DNA of 64,000 nt from Alphaproteobacteria bacterium (GCA_017539265.1 JAFYHG010000013.1:1-64000), one strand, 5' to 3'. Positions 25,000-33,967 are shown, counted from the first letter of the stretch. The notes: generated from the letters alone by a model not told the origin. Translations and numbers: made by a program.

Positions 25000-25907
25000 T
25001 GCAAAAAATTTCAGTGGCTATCATTGGTTGGGGAAATGTCGGACGCGGATGTAAGCGCGCTATTGCCGAAAATCCCGACCTTTATTTGGCGGGGGTTGTC
25101 CGTCGGCCGATTTCGTTAAAACAACAGGATCCGAGTTTGGCCGATACCAAAGTGGTGGCCGATATTCGGGAGCTTGGAAAAGTTGATGTAGCTCTTTTGT
25201 CTCTACCTTCCCGTGAGGTTCCGGAACGAATTAAGGATTATCATGCTTTGGGTATCTGCACGGTGGACAGTTTTGATGAACATGAACGCATTCCGGCCCT
25301 TAAAAAAGAATTGGATATCAATGCCAAAGCCAAACGTGCCGTTTCTATTTTTGCAACAGGTTGGGATCCGGGGACCGATTCGGGTGTCAGAGCCATTATG
25401 AAAATTGCTTCTTTTACAGGTCATACCACAACGACTTTCGGTGGTGAAAAGGGTGGTCGCAGCATGGGGCATACCGTTGCCGTGAAGGCCATTGAAGGCG
25501 TAAAAGATGCGGTGGCTTTAACATTAGCCAACGGACGGGGCAAACAAAAACGGCGTGTTTATGTGGAATTATTGCCGGGGGCTAATCCGGAAGCGGTAGC
25601 CAAAGCCATTCAATCGGATGCTTACTTTAGAAATGAACCGACCGAAGTCCTTTTCGTTAAGAAAATTGATAAATATAATACCCTACATCACGAAGGCGAT
25701 ATTGAACGCACGGGGATGCAGGTTAATCAACGTTATACCTTAGAGGGTAATAATCCCGAATTGACGGCCAATGTGATGGTTTCCTGTGTTCGGGCTTGTA
25801 TTGCGGCACGCAGTCGTGGAGAATACGGAACATATACCTTTATCGAACGGCCTTTGATTGACTATCTTGCCGGTGCAACTTTAGATGAAAAGTTGGAAGG
25901 GTATTAA
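24999..25907 (+). CDS. ddh: meso-diaminopimelate dehydrogenase
   Basis: NADPH-dependent enzyme making meso-2,6-diaminopimelate from tetrahydrodipicolinate in one step, for lysine and peptidoglycan. The 302-residue protein begins with the Rossmann motif IIGWGNVGRGCKRAI, then VDVALLSLPSREVPER, the family signature FATGWDPGTDSGVRAI, GRSMGHTVAVKAIEGVKDAVALT and the C-terminal NPELTANVMVSCVRACIA. Length and motifs match Ddh rather than other amino-acid dehydrogenases. It is translationally coupled to glgA and ended by a strong terminator. Which other lysine-branch genes this organism has cannot be judged from the window. Confidence 0.93.
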   Translation: MQKISVAIIGWGNVGRGCKRAIAENPDLYLAGVVRRPISLKQQDPSLADTKVVADIRELGKVDVALLSLPSREVPERIKDYHALGICTVDSFDEHERIPALKKELDINAKAKRAVSIFATGWDPGTDSGVRAIMKIASFTGHTTTTFGGEKGGRSMGHTVAVKAIEGVKDAVALTLANGRGKQKRRVYVELLPGANPEAVAKAIQSDAYFRNEPTEVLFVKKIDKYNTLHHEGDIERTGMQVNQRYTLEGNNPELTANVMVSCVRACIAARSRGEYGTYTFIERPLIDYLAGATLDEKLEGY

Positions 25908-25923
25908 AATTTCCGCTTGTTCC

Positions 25924-25951
25924 AAAACCACCCGTTTGGGTGGTTTTTTTT
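25924..25951 (+). terminator. Rho-independent terminator after ddh
   Basis: AAACCACCC / GGGTGGTTT stem with loop GTTT, followed by a run of Ts. Confidence 0.93.
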
Positions 25952-25965
25952 ATAAAATAAAAATG

Positions 25966-25994
25966 TTGACTTTATAAAAAATTTATGCTAACAA
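25966..25994 (+). promoter_or_regulatory. Predicted extended -10 promoter
   Basis: TTGACT at 25966-25971, 17-bp spacer ending in TGC, then TAACAA at 25989-25994. The TG ahead of a weak -10 fits an extended -10 promoter. Confidence 0.55.
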
Positions 25995-26025
25995 GGAAAA
26001 GTATTTGTCACAGAAAGGAGAAAAT

Positions 26026-26307
26026 ATGAAAATAAAAGAAACTTTATTGCCCTTTTTATTGGGTGTCGTTGTCACGGTTGCCGTAACGGCAATGGTGTCG
26101 CCCTGTTGCAAAGATGTATTAGCGCAACAACAAAAGGAAATCGCCGATACAAAGAAAATTGCACAAGGTTTAAAAAAGGATGTTGTAAATTATAAAAAGG
26201 CCGTTGATAAACTGTTTAAAGAATTGCATCCCGAACCGGCCAAACCGGCAGAGACAGCAAAAACAGCAGCAACAGCGACAAAAACCGCTCAACCGGTTAA
26301 AAAGTAA
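26026..26307 (+). CDS. Small anchored coiled-coil protein with Ala/Thr/Lys tail
   Basis: The start at ATG 26026 follows GAAAGGAG. The 93-residue protein has an N-terminal hydrophobic helix (LLPFLLGVVVTVAVTAMV) ending near vicinal cysteines (SPCCKD), then a helical segment likely to form a coiled coil (QQQKEIADTKKIAQGLKKDVVNYKKAVDKLF), then a low-complexity tail of P, A, T and K. A signal peptide cut after VLA, or an uncleaved inner-membrane anchor, are both possible. It resembles small periplasmic spacer or lipoprotein-like proteins, but I cannot name it. It is probably a single-gene unit. Confidence 0.7.
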   Translation: MKIKETLLPFLLGVVVTVAVTAMVSPCCKDVLAQQQKEIADTKKIAQGLKKDVVNYKKAVDKLFKELHPEPAKPAETAKTAATATKTAQPVKK

Positions 26308-26333
26308 TTTTGCTTTTTTCTTTTAAAATTTGG

Positions 26334-26367
26334 GTTCGTAAAATTGATTCAAAGTCGTTTTACGAAC
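26334..26367 (+). terminator. 10-bp inverted repeat, possible weak terminator
   Basis: GTTCGTAAAA (26334-26343) pairs perfectly with TTTTACGAAC (26358-26367) over a 14-base loop. A weak T-rich stretch follows (TCATTTTATT). It could end the small-protein transcript or act as a regulatory element. Confidence 0.45.
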
Positions 26368-26427
26368 TCATTTTATTATCTCTACTATGCCTACAGCAAA
26401 TTTTTAAGGGATATGATATAAAATTCC

Positions 26428-26456
26428 TTGCTTTCACTAAAAATATACTGTATACT
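26428..26456 (+). promoter_or_regulatory. Predicted sigma-70 promoter of the RND operon
   Basis: TTGCTT at 26428-26433, 17-bp spacer and TATACT at 26451-26456, 29 bases before the ATG. Confidence 0.7.
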
Positions 26457-26485
26457 TTTGCTAATTTTTTGAAAGGAAAACAATT

Positions 26486-27631
26486 ATGGAATCTGTCAGA
26501 ATTGAAAATAAAAGTATTATTCGTAAATTACTTGTGTATGTGGTAGTTTTTGCCGCCGGCTTTTTGTTACATATGCACTTGATGCCCGATTTAGCCGCTT
26601 TGATGCGCATGAAAGGCGGGACACCTTCTGTTTCCGTTCAAACACCGATGCGACAGGATTTAAGCGATAAAAAGAAGTTTATTGCGTCGGTTGAGGCTAT
26701 TAACAGCGTGGATATCACCCCGCAAGTATCCGGCTATTTGGAAGAAGTTCGCTTTAAGGACGGAGCCTTTGTAAATGAAGGCGATGTTTTGTTTGTGATT
26801 GAACAAAGTAAATTTATAGCTAACGTTGCATCGGCTGAGGCCAATTTGGAAAAAGCAAAATCAGACCTAAAACAGGTATCTAATGATTATGAACGCCAAG
26901 AACAACTCTATAAAGAAAAAATTACCCCGAAAGCCGAATTGGAGGTGGCAGAAAATAAACTGAATCAGGCAAAATCATCCATTAAACAGGCAGAAGCCAA
27001 TTTAATTCTGGCCCAAATTAATCTGGGATACACGGAAATCAAGGCCCCGATCAGTGGCTATATCGGCAAAGTTTTGGTAACAAAAGGTAATTACGTTAGT
27101 CCCTCTGTTCCGAGTCTTGCCCGTATCGTTCAAACAGATCCCATTCGGATTGCCTTTTCAGTGTCGGATAAAGATCGTTTAACCTTCTTAAAAGACGTTC
27201 ATTCGGATAATAAAAATGCCCGCTTTGAAATCGTTCACCCCGGCGGTAAAACATCCGAGATTAAAGCAGAAAACTTCTTTGCCGATAACGAAATCAACCC
27301 TGAAACGGCAACATTACCGGTCTATTTAGACTATAAAAATCAGGATAACGCCTTAATTCCCGGAAACTATGTCGATATTTTGATGAGTATCGGTTCCGAG
27401 AAAAAATCATTGGTCGTGCCGCAAACTGCTTTGGCCCGCGATATTAACGGGGCCTATGTTATGACGGTTGATGAAAATAATGTCGTCCACCAAAAGTATG
27501 TTGAAGCAGGCCGAATTTCGGGTTCTGTTCAAGAAGTCATCCAAGGTTTGGCAGACACGGATGCCGTGATTGTGCAAGGCATTCAAAAAGTTCAAGACGG
27601 TATGACCGTTAATCCGATTTTGGTTCAATAG
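26486..27631 (+). CDS. RND efflux periplasmic adaptor subunit
   Basis: The membrane fusion protein of a tripartite efflux pump. The 381-residue product has an N-terminal membrane anchor (LVYVVVFAAGFLLHMHLMPD), a lipoyl half-motif (DITPQVSGYLEEVRFKDGAFVNEGDVLFVIE), a long alpha-hairpin (about residues 112-180), the second lipoyl half (TEIKAPISGYIGKVLVTKGNYV), a beta-barrel and membrane-proximal domain. There is no lipobox, so it is anchored by its helix. It lies 9 bases upstream of the pump gene. No TolC-type outer-membrane gene and no local regulator are seen. Confidence 0.94.
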   Translation: MESVRIENKSIIRKLLVYVVVFAAGFLLHMHLMPDLAALMRMKGGTPSVSVQTPMRQDLSDKKKFIASVEAINSVDITPQVSGYLEEVRFKDGAFVNEGDVLFVIEQSKFIANVASAEANLEKAKSDLKQVSNDYERQEQLYKEKITPKAELEVAENKLNQAKSSIKQAEANLILAQINLGYTEIKAPISGYIGKVLVTKGNYVSPSVPSLARIVQTDPIRIAFSVSDKDRLTFLKDVHSDNKNARFEIVHPGGKTSEIKAENFFADNEINPETATLPVYLDYKNQDNALIPGNYVDILMSIGSEKKSLVVPQTALARDINGAYVMTVDENNVVHQKYVEAGRISGSVQEVIQGLADTDAVIVQGIQKVQDGMTVNPILVQ

Positions 27632-27640
27632 GAGTCCTTT

Positions 27641-30600
27641 ATGTTTTCAAATTTCTTTATCCGCAGGCCCAGATTCGCTATTGTTTTATCCGTTGTGATT
27701 ACCCTGGCGGGATGCATTTCTTTAACGAAACTACCGATATCGCTGTATCCGGAAGTAACACCGCCGGAAATTGCGGTGTCGGCAAACTACCCCGGTGCCA
27801 GTGCCGAAGTGGTGTCCAAAACCATCGGTATTCCTTTGGAAGATCAAATCAACGGTGTAGAAGATATGATTTATATGAATTCGTCTTCTAATGACGGTTC
27901 ATACTCGTTAACAATTACATTTAAACCCGGAACAGATCCGGATTTGGCCTTGGTTAAGGTGCAAAGCCGTGTTCAGCAGGCGACATCGAAACTGCCGGAG
28001 GAAGTAACCCGTCAAGGGGTTAACGTCAGACGGCGTTCATCGGATATTTTGGGCTTCGTGGCTTTCAGGTCCCCTGATGGATCCCTAAGCAGAATGGAAA
28101 TCAGCGACTATGTCTATAACAACGTAGAACGGAAACTGGGGAAACTGAATGGCGTCGGCGGTATCGATGTGTATGGCGCGCGCTTAAGTATGCGGGTATG
28201 GTTGGATACGGATAAAATGGCAGCCTTAAAAATTCCCGTAACCATGGTGCGAACAGCAATCAGAAGCCAAAATTATCAACCGTCCCTCGGCAAAATCGGT
28301 TCTATGCCGATGGAGGCCGGTGTTCCGATGGTTTACTCCCTGCAAACACAAGGGCGTATCAATGATGTCGAAGCGTTTAAGGATATTATTGTGCGCACGG
28401 CCGAACAAGGCGGTTTGGTGCGCCTGAAAGATATTGCCCGCGTAGAAGTCGGTCAGGAAAATTACAGTATTTCCAGTATGTTTGACGGGCAAAATTCCGT
28501 TGCTATGTCTATTTCCATGACATCTGGGGCCAATGCTTTGGATACGATGAAATTGGTTCGGAAAGAGCTTAAAAATCTGGCACAATATTTCCCCAAGGGC
28601 TTAACATATGTCATCGGTTATGATTCCACGGATTATATTCATGCCTCGGTAGAGGAAGTGGTTTGGACACTTGTATTAACTTTCCTGTTGGTGGTGTTTG
28701 TTTGCTATTTATTCTTACAGGATTGGCGATCCACCCTTATTCCTTCGACAACGATTCCGGTATCATTGGCGGGAACTTTTGCCGTGATTTTGGCATTGGG
28801 CTACAGCATCAATATGTTTACTTTGTTCGGCCTGTTGTTGGCGATCGGGGTTGTGGTTGATGACGCAATCGTGGTGATAGAGCGCGTGATATACCTGATG
28901 CAGACGAAAAAGATGAATGCCAAGGATGCTACCTATCAGACGATGCAAGAGGTTAGCGGTGCTTTAATCGCAACAACGTTGGTGTTATTGGCCATTTTTG
29001 TGCCGATTGGCTTTATGGATGGGATTGTCGGCAAAATTTATCAGCAATTTTCCGTAACGATTTCGGTTGCGGTTATGTTCTCGACATTGAATGCGTTAAC
29101 CCTTTCGCCGGCTTTGACCTCTATCATCTTAAAGAAGACAAAGCCTAAATCCCATGGTTTTTGGGGATGGTTTAATCGGGCGGTTCAAAAATCGACCAAT
29201 AAATATACGGGAATTGTCGGCCTGATTGCCCAGCATACTTTCTTAATCGGGATGACCTTTGTGATGTTCATCCTTATCCTGACGGGGCTTTTTAAGGTAA
29301 CATCAACCTCCTTTATTCCCGAAGAAGACCAAGGTGTTATTATCATGAGTATTCAGTTGCCCGAGGGTGCTTCCACCGAACGTACCGAACGCATTTTGAC
29401 CCAAATCAATGACATGATTCAAGATGAACCCGCCATTACCCATGCCCAAATGACCGTCGGGATCAGTTTGATTGCCGGACGCGGTGAAAACGTGGCAATG
29501 TCTTTCTTTGTTTTGAAACCGTGGGATAAGCGGACAAACGGTCTTTTCAAACGCCTGTGGTACAAATTACCTTTTGTGACGGCACCCAGGGATGATTATT
29601 CCACCCGCATTTTAGAGAGGTTGCGCGCAAAAACGGCCACGATTGCCGAGGCCGACATACAAATCTTTGAAATGCCGGCTATTCCGGGGTTAGGTATGAC
29701 GGGCGGATTGGATATTCGGCTTCAATCTTTGAATGATATGGATTTTTCAAAGTTAGACGCCGTGGCGCAATCATTCTTGGCGAAGTTAAATCAGGCACCG
29801 GAACTGGCGTATGCGTTCACGACATTTACGTCTAAAACACCGAATATATTTGTCGATGTTGATCGGTCCAAAGCCGAACAAATGCAAGTACCGGTATCCA
29901 ATGTCTTTTCAACGTTGGAAAATTATCTGGGATCGGGGTATGTCAACGATGTGAACTTTGGAACACAGGTTAACAAAGTGATGATTCAATCCGATGCCAA
30001 ATACCGCACCAGTATGGATAGCATTAACGATATCTATGTGCCGAATACGTCCGGTAAGATGATACCGTTAAGGGGGCTTGTGAATTTGAGTGAAATCCTG
30101 ACACCGCGTGTGATTGAACGGTATAACCAATACCCCGCGGTTAAGATTACCGCCAGTGCCAAACCCGGCATCAGTACCGGTCAAGCCATGCGGGCTACCA
30201 AAGAAATTGCAAAAACATTACCCAAAGGGTATGCTTTTGAATGGTCCACCATGAGTTATCAAGAGGATACCACAAGCGGTCAAATCGGATATTTAATTGC
30301 TTTGGCGATTATATTTGCTTATCTGTTTTTGGTGGCTCAGTATGAAAGCTTTATCGTACCAATTTCGGTTTTGCTTTCTCTGGTTGTTGCCATGACGGGG
30401 GCCTTGATTGGGTTATTTATACACCACCTGCCGTTAAGTATTTATGCCCAATTAGGGTTGATATTGCTGATTGGTCTGGCCAGTAAGAACGCTATTTTAA
30501 TCGTTGAATTTGCCAAAGAAGAACACGCCAAAGGCAGTTCTATCATAGAGGCCGGTATAACGGGCCTTAAAGAACGGTTTCGGGCGGTTTTGATGACGGC

Positions 30601-30784
30601 CTTTACCTTTATTTTGGGCGTTTGGCCTATGGTTATTGCAACCGGTGCCGCCAGTAATTCCCGTATATCCCTAGGCGTTCCTGTCTTTTACGGAATGTTG
30701 ATCGGGACGGTCGGGGGATTATTGGTCATTCCGCTATTCTATATTTTGGTCCAAACAGTAACGGAACGGATTATGAAAAAGTAG
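27641..30784 (+). CDS. RND multidrug efflux transporter (AcrB/MexF-like, HAE-1)
   Basis: Inner-membrane proton-driven exporter of hydrophobic compounds. At 1047 residues it has full length. Visible family features are the N-terminal [42 protein letters not shown], twelve membrane helices in two halves, the proton-relay region [20 protein letters not shown] (two Asp residues in helix 4), and the matching [21 protein letters not shown] with the helix 10 Lys. The substrates cannot be told. It ends with TAG just before an AAGTAGT/ACTACTT inverted repeat (about 30778-30797). Confidence 0.96.
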   Translation: MFSNFFIRRPRFAIVLSVVITLAGCISLTKLPISLYPEVTPPEIAVSANYPGASAEVVSKTIGIPLEDQINGVEDMIYMNSSSNDGSYSLTITFKPGTDPDLALVKVQSRVQQATSKLPEEVTRQGVNVRRRSSDILGFVAFRSPDGSLSRMEISDYVYNNVERKLGKLNGVGGIDVYGARLSMRVWLDTDKMAALKIPVTMVRTAIRSQNYQPSLGKIGSMPMEAGVPMVYSLQTQGRINDVEAFKDIIVRTAEQGGLVRLKDIARVEVGQENYSISSMFDGQNSVAMSISMTSGANALDTMKLVRKELKNLAQYFPKGLTYVIGYDSTDYIHASVEEVVWTLVLTFLLVVFVCYLFLQDWRSTLIPSTTIPVSLAGTFAVILALGYSINMFTLFGLLLAIGVVVDDAIVVIERVIYLMQTKKMNAKDATYQTMQEVSGALIATTLVLLAIFVPIGFMDGIVGKIYQQFSVTISVAVMFSTLNALTLSPALTSIILKKTKPKSHGFWGWFNRAVQKSTNKYTGIVGLIAQHTFLIGMTFVMFILILTGLFKVTSTSFIPEEDQGVIIMSIQLPEGASTERTERILTQINDMIQDEPAITHAQMTVGISLIAGRGENVAMSFFVLKPWDKRTNGLFKRLWYKLPFVTAPRDDYSTRILERLRAKTATIAEADIQIFEMPAIPGLGMTGGLDIRLQSLNDMDFSKLDAVAQSFLAKLNQAPELAYAFTTFTSKTPNIFVDVDRSKAEQMQVPVSNVFSTLENYLGSGYVNDVNFGTQVNKVMIQSDAKYRTSMDSINDIYVPNTSGKMIPLRGLVNLSEILTPRVIERYNQYPAVKITASAKPGISTGQAMRATKEIAKTLPKGYAFEWSTMSYQEDTTSGQIGYLIALAIIFAYLFLVAQYESFIVPISVLLSLVVAMTGALIGLFIHHLPLSIYAQLGLILLIGLASKNAILIVEFAKEEHAKGSSIIEAGITGLKERFRAVLMTAFTFILGVWPMVIATGAASNSRISLGVPVFYGMLIGTVGGLLVIPLFYILVQTVTERIMKK

Positions 30785-30835
30785 TTTTTTTCACTACTTA
30801 ACCTATTGAAAACATTAAATGTTTATATTAGGCAT

Positions 30836-30864
30836 TTGACACATTTTTAAAAATGTGCTATAAT
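30836..30864 (+). promoter_or_regulatory. Perfect consensus promoter with palindromic spacer
   Basis: TTGACA at 30836-30841, 17-bp spacer and TATAAT at 30859-30864. The spacer is almost wholly a perfect 18-base palindrome (CACATTTTT and its complement, 30840-30857), placed like a repressor operator. Confidence 0.88.
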
Positions 30865-30891
30865 GAGAGATGTATGTGAAAGGAGGCTACC

Positions 30892-31239
30892 ATGACAAAA
30901 AAGAAAAAAATCTATCAAGACCCGAAAAAGATGTTGCGTAGTATCGTCATCGGTGCCGGAGTAATTGCGGCGGTCTATTATTGGGGACCCAAGGCGGCCC
31001 GTGCGTTAGATGCCCGTTTGCAAGATGCTGATTATGCGGAAGAACACCATGCCATGGATGAAATCAGCGGCATTTTGGAAAAACGCGCAGCCAATGCCCG
31101 TAGAGAAGGTATTCGAGATGACGAAAAGGATCCCTTTGTGCAGGATATGACAAGGGAATTAAAGTTCCGTAAAAAACGCCATGCAACCGAAAAGAAAAAC
31201 GCAAAATGTAAGTATTGCGAGGCCGAGCAAGAGAAATAA
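30892..31239 (+). CDS. Small basic membrane-anchored protein, unknown
   Basis: I do not recognise this 115-residue protein. A lysine-rich start (MTKKKKIYQDPKKM) precedes one hydrophobic segment (SIVIGAGVIAAVYYWG), followed by a highly charged helical region (AARALDARLQDADYAEEHHAMDE and beyond) and a C-terminal CKYCEAEQEK with a CxxC. The AAAGGAGG ribosome-binding site is strong and its promoter matches the sigma-70 consensus exactly. Predicted topology is a single inner-membrane anchor with a soluble tail. Confidence 0.75.
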   Translation: MTKKKKIYQDPKKMLRSIVIGAGVIAAVYYWGPKAARALDARLQDADYAEEHHAMDEISGILEKRAANARREGIRDDEKDPFVQDMTRELKFRKKRHATEKKNAKCKYCEAEQEK

Positions 31240-31399
31240 TTAAGATAAATAAGGATTTACAGTTAAGAATATTAATTTTTATCGCAGATGAGCAGCCGGG
31301 CAAGATAAGTATTTTGAGGAAACCAATCCCCAAATCGCCCGTCAGAAAAAGCTTAAGGAACGGTTCCAAAGCGAAAAATAATATTTTGAAAGGATTTTT

Positions 31400-31888
31400 A
31401 TGTATTCGGTTTATCAACTTGCACCAGAGGAACAACAAAGGCTTTTAAAAGAATTCCCACCACGGTATTCCAAAGTCTATGCCGATCATGTAACGGTGCA
31501 ATTTGGCGGGGCTAATGTTGCCCTACCGAAACCGGCAGATCAAATGGAAATTATCGGACGCGCCGATGATAACCATGGGTTGGAGGCTTTGGTCGTCAGG
31601 ATTAACGGAAACCTAAAACGCGAGGACGGTAAAATTTATCACATCACATGGAGCCTTAATCCCGATATTGCTCCATCGCCGGAAATCGATTCCCAAAGTC
31701 CCCGATATAAGCCCGTGCATTCCAATGCTTTGGTCTGTAATCTGATCGATACCGAGGGTAATCGTTTACCGGGGCCGGATATAGGGTGGTCTTTTTTCAA
31801 ATATGACAGGCCAATCCCCTTCCGCGCAGAGCCAAAGGTTAAATATACATCGGCGGAACTGGCCAAAAAACGCCAATATACCCTCTAA
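31400..31888 (+). CDS. 2H phosphoesterase-like protein
   Basis: The 162-residue protein shows two His-x-Thr-x motifs, DHVTVQFG (about residues 29-36) and YHITWSLN (about 79-86). This spacing and the flanking strands fit the 2H phosphoesterase superfamily (RNA ligase and cyclic phosphodiesterase relatives, including the so-called Swiss-army-knife RNA repair group). Members act on 2',3'-cyclic phosphates or similar RNA ends; an RNA repair role here is inference. The ATG at 31400 follows GAAAGGA. It is convergent with recX, with 4 bases between the stops. Confidence 0.6.
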   Translation: MYSVYQLAPEEQQRLLKEFPPRYSKVYADHVTVQFGGANVALPKPADQMEIIGRADDNHGLEALVVRINGNLKREDGKIYHITWSLNPDIAPSPEIDSQSPRYKPVHSNALVCNLIDTEGNRLPGPDIGWSFFKYDRPIPFRAEPKVKYTSAELAKKRQYTL

Positions 31889-31892
31889 AAAA

Positions 31893-32402
31893 TTATGATT
31901 CTTCCGATTCGTCCGTCAATGCTTGGCGGGCGATGTCATATGAAAAGCCGGCCCGCGCCAGGGCGGCCATATCTTTTTCCCAAAATTTTTGCCGATCCCT
32001 GCGGGGTCTTAAATACCCGATCTTTTTACGCGCCACAAACCGTTTGGCACGGGATTCTTCGGTCGATTCCATGCTGTCTAAAATTTCCTTTACCCGATCC
32101 CCCAAAATCCCCGCCAATGCCAATTTAGCACAGATAAAGTGTTCGGATTTACCCTGAGCTGCTAAAGACCGGACTTGATTTTCCGCATACCGATTATCAT
32201 CGACATAGGATTCTTTTTGAATTTTTTGAAGGATATTTTCTATCCATACCGGTGCCTCGGGCGGAATTTCTTCACCTTGTATTTTCATCCGCCTTAAACG
32301 ACGATTTAACATACTGCGCACTTTTTCCGTGGACGATTCGTATCGCGACAAGTAAAAAAGGGTAATATTCATTAAACGATTTTCCGTCAGGCGCTTATTC
32401 AT
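31893..32402 (-). CDS. recX: RecA regulatory protein RecX
   Basis: RecX binds RecA filaments and limits their activity. The start is ATG 32402 with AGGAG 8 bases upstream; a TTG two codons earlier is part of the divergent promoter. The 169-residue protein consists of three-helix repeats typical of RecX: TLFYLSRYESSTEKVRSMLNRRL, WIENILQKIQKESYVDDNRYAENQVRSLAAQGK and MAALARAGFSYDIARQALTD at the C-terminus. Length is usual. recA is not in the window. It is divergent from hslO, and its start codon overlaps the hslO -35 hexamer. Confidence 0.92.
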   Translation of the reverse strand: MNKRLTENRLMNITLFYLSRYESSTEKVRSMLNRRLRRMKIQGEEIPPEAPVWIENILQKIQKESYVDDNRYAENQVRSLAAQGKSEHFICAKLALAGILGDRVKEILDSMESTEESRAKRFVARKKIGYLRPRRDRQKFWEKDMAALARAGFSYDIARQALTDESEES

Positions 32403-32430
32403 TGACAAAACTCCTTGTTTTGACTATAAT
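32402..32430 (+). promoter_or_regulatory. Perfect consensus sigma-70 promoter of hslO
   Basis: TTGACA at 32402-32407, 17-bp spacer and TATAAT at 32425-32430. The -35 overlaps the first base of recX, so RNA polymerase binding here may affect recX. Confidence 0.88.
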
Positions 32431-32454
32431 ACAGGAAGCGAAAGGAAATTGCAA

Positions 32455-33297
32455 ATGGATATTATAAAATCTTTTATGTTGGAAGACGGTCTTTTTAAAG
32501 GTGCCTTTATATCGGCGGATAAGACTGTTTCGGATATTTGGAATAAGCATGATTATCCCGCGGATTTGCGCCCCCTGTTCCAAGAGGCAGTGTTGGTGGC
32601 TTTGGCCCTATCGGCGGGCATTAAATATCAAGGTGTCTTTTCCCTGCAAATCAAAGGGAATGGGCCGGTATCCCTATTGTACGTTGATGTAACGACGGAT
32701 AAAAAAGTAAGGGGATATATGGCTTTTGACGAAAAATCCGATTTTAAAGATAAAAAAACGCTAACGGATTTATTTGGAAAGGGACAGCTGATTTTTTCGG
32801 TTGCGGGATTAGGGCAAGAACCCTATCAAGGCGTGGTGGCCCTGAACCATCCGACATTGGTGGATACCGTTAAAGATTATTTTCGCCTGTCGGAGCAAAT
32901 TGATACCGAACTTATTTTAAGACAACATAAGGATCAGGGCCGAATCATCCTTATCCAACGTATGCCTGACAAAACAGGTGTATCAAAGGAAGAAATAGCA
33001 GATTTATGGGAAACGGTAACGGTTCTGTTAAATAGCGTCCAAAATAAAGAATTGTTTTCTAATCTGACAGTTGATGAAATTTTGTTCCGCCTGTTTCATG
33101 CTAATAAATTACAAGTATTTGAGCCAAAAGAGCCTTGTTTTGAATGCCGGTGCTATCGGGGAAAAATGGAAAATTTCCTTAAAAAAATGTCCATAGCCGA
33201 AAGGGGTAACCTTTATAATGACAGGGGTGAAATTGACGTTTCCTGTCAATTTTGCGGTGAAAAATACACCTTCACCCGAAAAGATTTTAATGATTAA
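32455..33297 (+). CDS. hslO: Redox-regulated chaperone Hsp33
   Basis: Hsp33 is a holdase activated by oxidation, when its zinc is released. The start at ATG 32455 follows AAAGGA. The 280-residue protein has the N-terminal substrate-binding region (DLRPLFQEAVLVALALSAGIKYQG, then LQIKGNGPVSLLYVD) and a C-terminal redox switch with C231-R-C233 and C264-Q-F-C267, 30 residues apart, as in the CXC-X(27-32)-CXXC rule. Cys228 is an extra nearby Cys. Together with clpB and trxA it adds to the stress proteins in this window. A strong shared terminator follows. Confidence 0.95.
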   Translation: MDIIKSFMLEDGLFKGAFISADKTVSDIWNKHDYPADLRPLFQEAVLVALALSAGIKYQGVFSLQIKGNGPVSLLYVDVTTDKKVRGYMAFDEKSDFKDKKTLTDLFGKGQLIFSVAGLGQEPYQGVVALNHPTLVDTVKDYFRLSEQIDTELILRQHKDQGRIILIQRMPDKTGVSKEEIADLWETVTVLLNSVQNKELFSNLTVDEILFRLFHANKLQVFEPKEPCFECRCYRGKMENFLKKMSIAERGNLYNDRGEIDVSCQFCGEKYTFTRKDFND

Positions 33298-33324
33298 AAA
33301 AGCCCCCGAATTCGGGGGCTTTTC
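33296..33324. terminator. Bidirectional terminator between hslO and the Gly/His-rich gene
   Basis: A 26-base perfect palindrome (AAAAGCCCCCGAA and its complement, 33298-33323) sits between the convergent stops, with T runs available in both directions. Confidence 0.93.
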
Positions 33325-33337
33325 ATAAAGCAAAAAC

Positions 33338-33931
33338 TTATTGTCTTTGATTTTGAGCTGCTTCCGCGGCCGCACGGGCTTCTTCCACAGTCCGATATTG
33401 ATGTTCCACAACAACTTTCACCTCTGCCGGTTGAGCCGGTTGTTGTTCCACCGGAGCCGTATAGACCGGTTGTTGTACCGACTGAGCAACAGGTTGTGTA
33501 TAAACCGGAACTTGTTGTTGGACAACAGGTTGAACATAAGTCGGTTGTTGAATCACAGTCGGAGTTGTCACAACCGTGGGTGCAACTGTGTAAGGATAAT
33601 AAGCATCATAATAATAAGGTCTGGGACCATAATAACGCGGGCCATAATAACGCGGGCCAAAATACCGAGGACCATAATAACCGCCATAATAATGTGGTCT
33701 GGGAGCATGAAATACCGGAGGACGATGCACCGGTCCATGGAAACCACCATGATGCATCGGCGCACCATGGAAACCGCCACGCGGACCACCATGATGGCCA
33801 CCAAAACCGCCACGCGGACCACCACCGCAGTGCACAGGGCGCGGAGCACATCCGCGAGCTTCGGCCTGCATCGGAGCAATTGCCGCAACCAAGGTTGCCG
33901 CTGTTAATGCCGCTAATTTTTTCTTGTTCAT
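33338..33931 (-). CDS. Exported Gly/His/Tyr/Pro-rich protein
   Basis: A 197-residue low-complexity exported protein of unknown function. It has a Sec signal peptide (MNKKKLAALTAATLVAAIAP, then cleavage near AEA). The mature part runs through a Gly/His/Arg block with repeated GGPRGG and HHGG motifs, then repeated YYGPR/YFGPR units, a Pro/Val/Gln-rich stretch (PTVVTTPTVIQQPTYVQPV) and a charged helical end (HQYRTVEEARAAAEAAQNQ). The His content suggests metal binding; the Tyr/Gly repeats resemble cell-wall or matrix structural proteins. Both are inference. It has a strong ribosome-binding site (GAGAAAGGAG), a near-consensus promoter and a strong terminator, suggesting high expression. Confidence 0.85.
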   Translation of the reverse strand: MNKKKLAALTAATLVAAIAPMQAEARGCAPRPVHCGGGPRGGFGGHHGGPRGGFHGAPMHHGGFHGPVHRPPVFHAPRPHYYGGYYGPRYFGPRYYGPRYYGPRPYYYDAYYPYTVAPTVVTTPTVIQQPTYVQPVVQQQVPVYTQPVAQSVQQPVYTAPVEQQPAQPAEVKVVVEHQYRTVEEARAAAEAAQNQRQ

Positions 33932-33967
33932 TGTTTTTCTCCTTTCTCCTTAATTAAAGATGGCCTC

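Noticed and set aside
26310-26546. 78-codon plus-strand frame before the RND adaptor
   Set aside because: It crosses the inverted repeat and the RND promoter, and lacks a ribosome-binding site.
33341-33957. Several plus-strand frames over the Gly/His/Tyr-rich gene
   Set aside because: They have no ribosome-binding sites and arise from the low-complexity minus-strand gene, which has a signal peptide, promoter and terminator.
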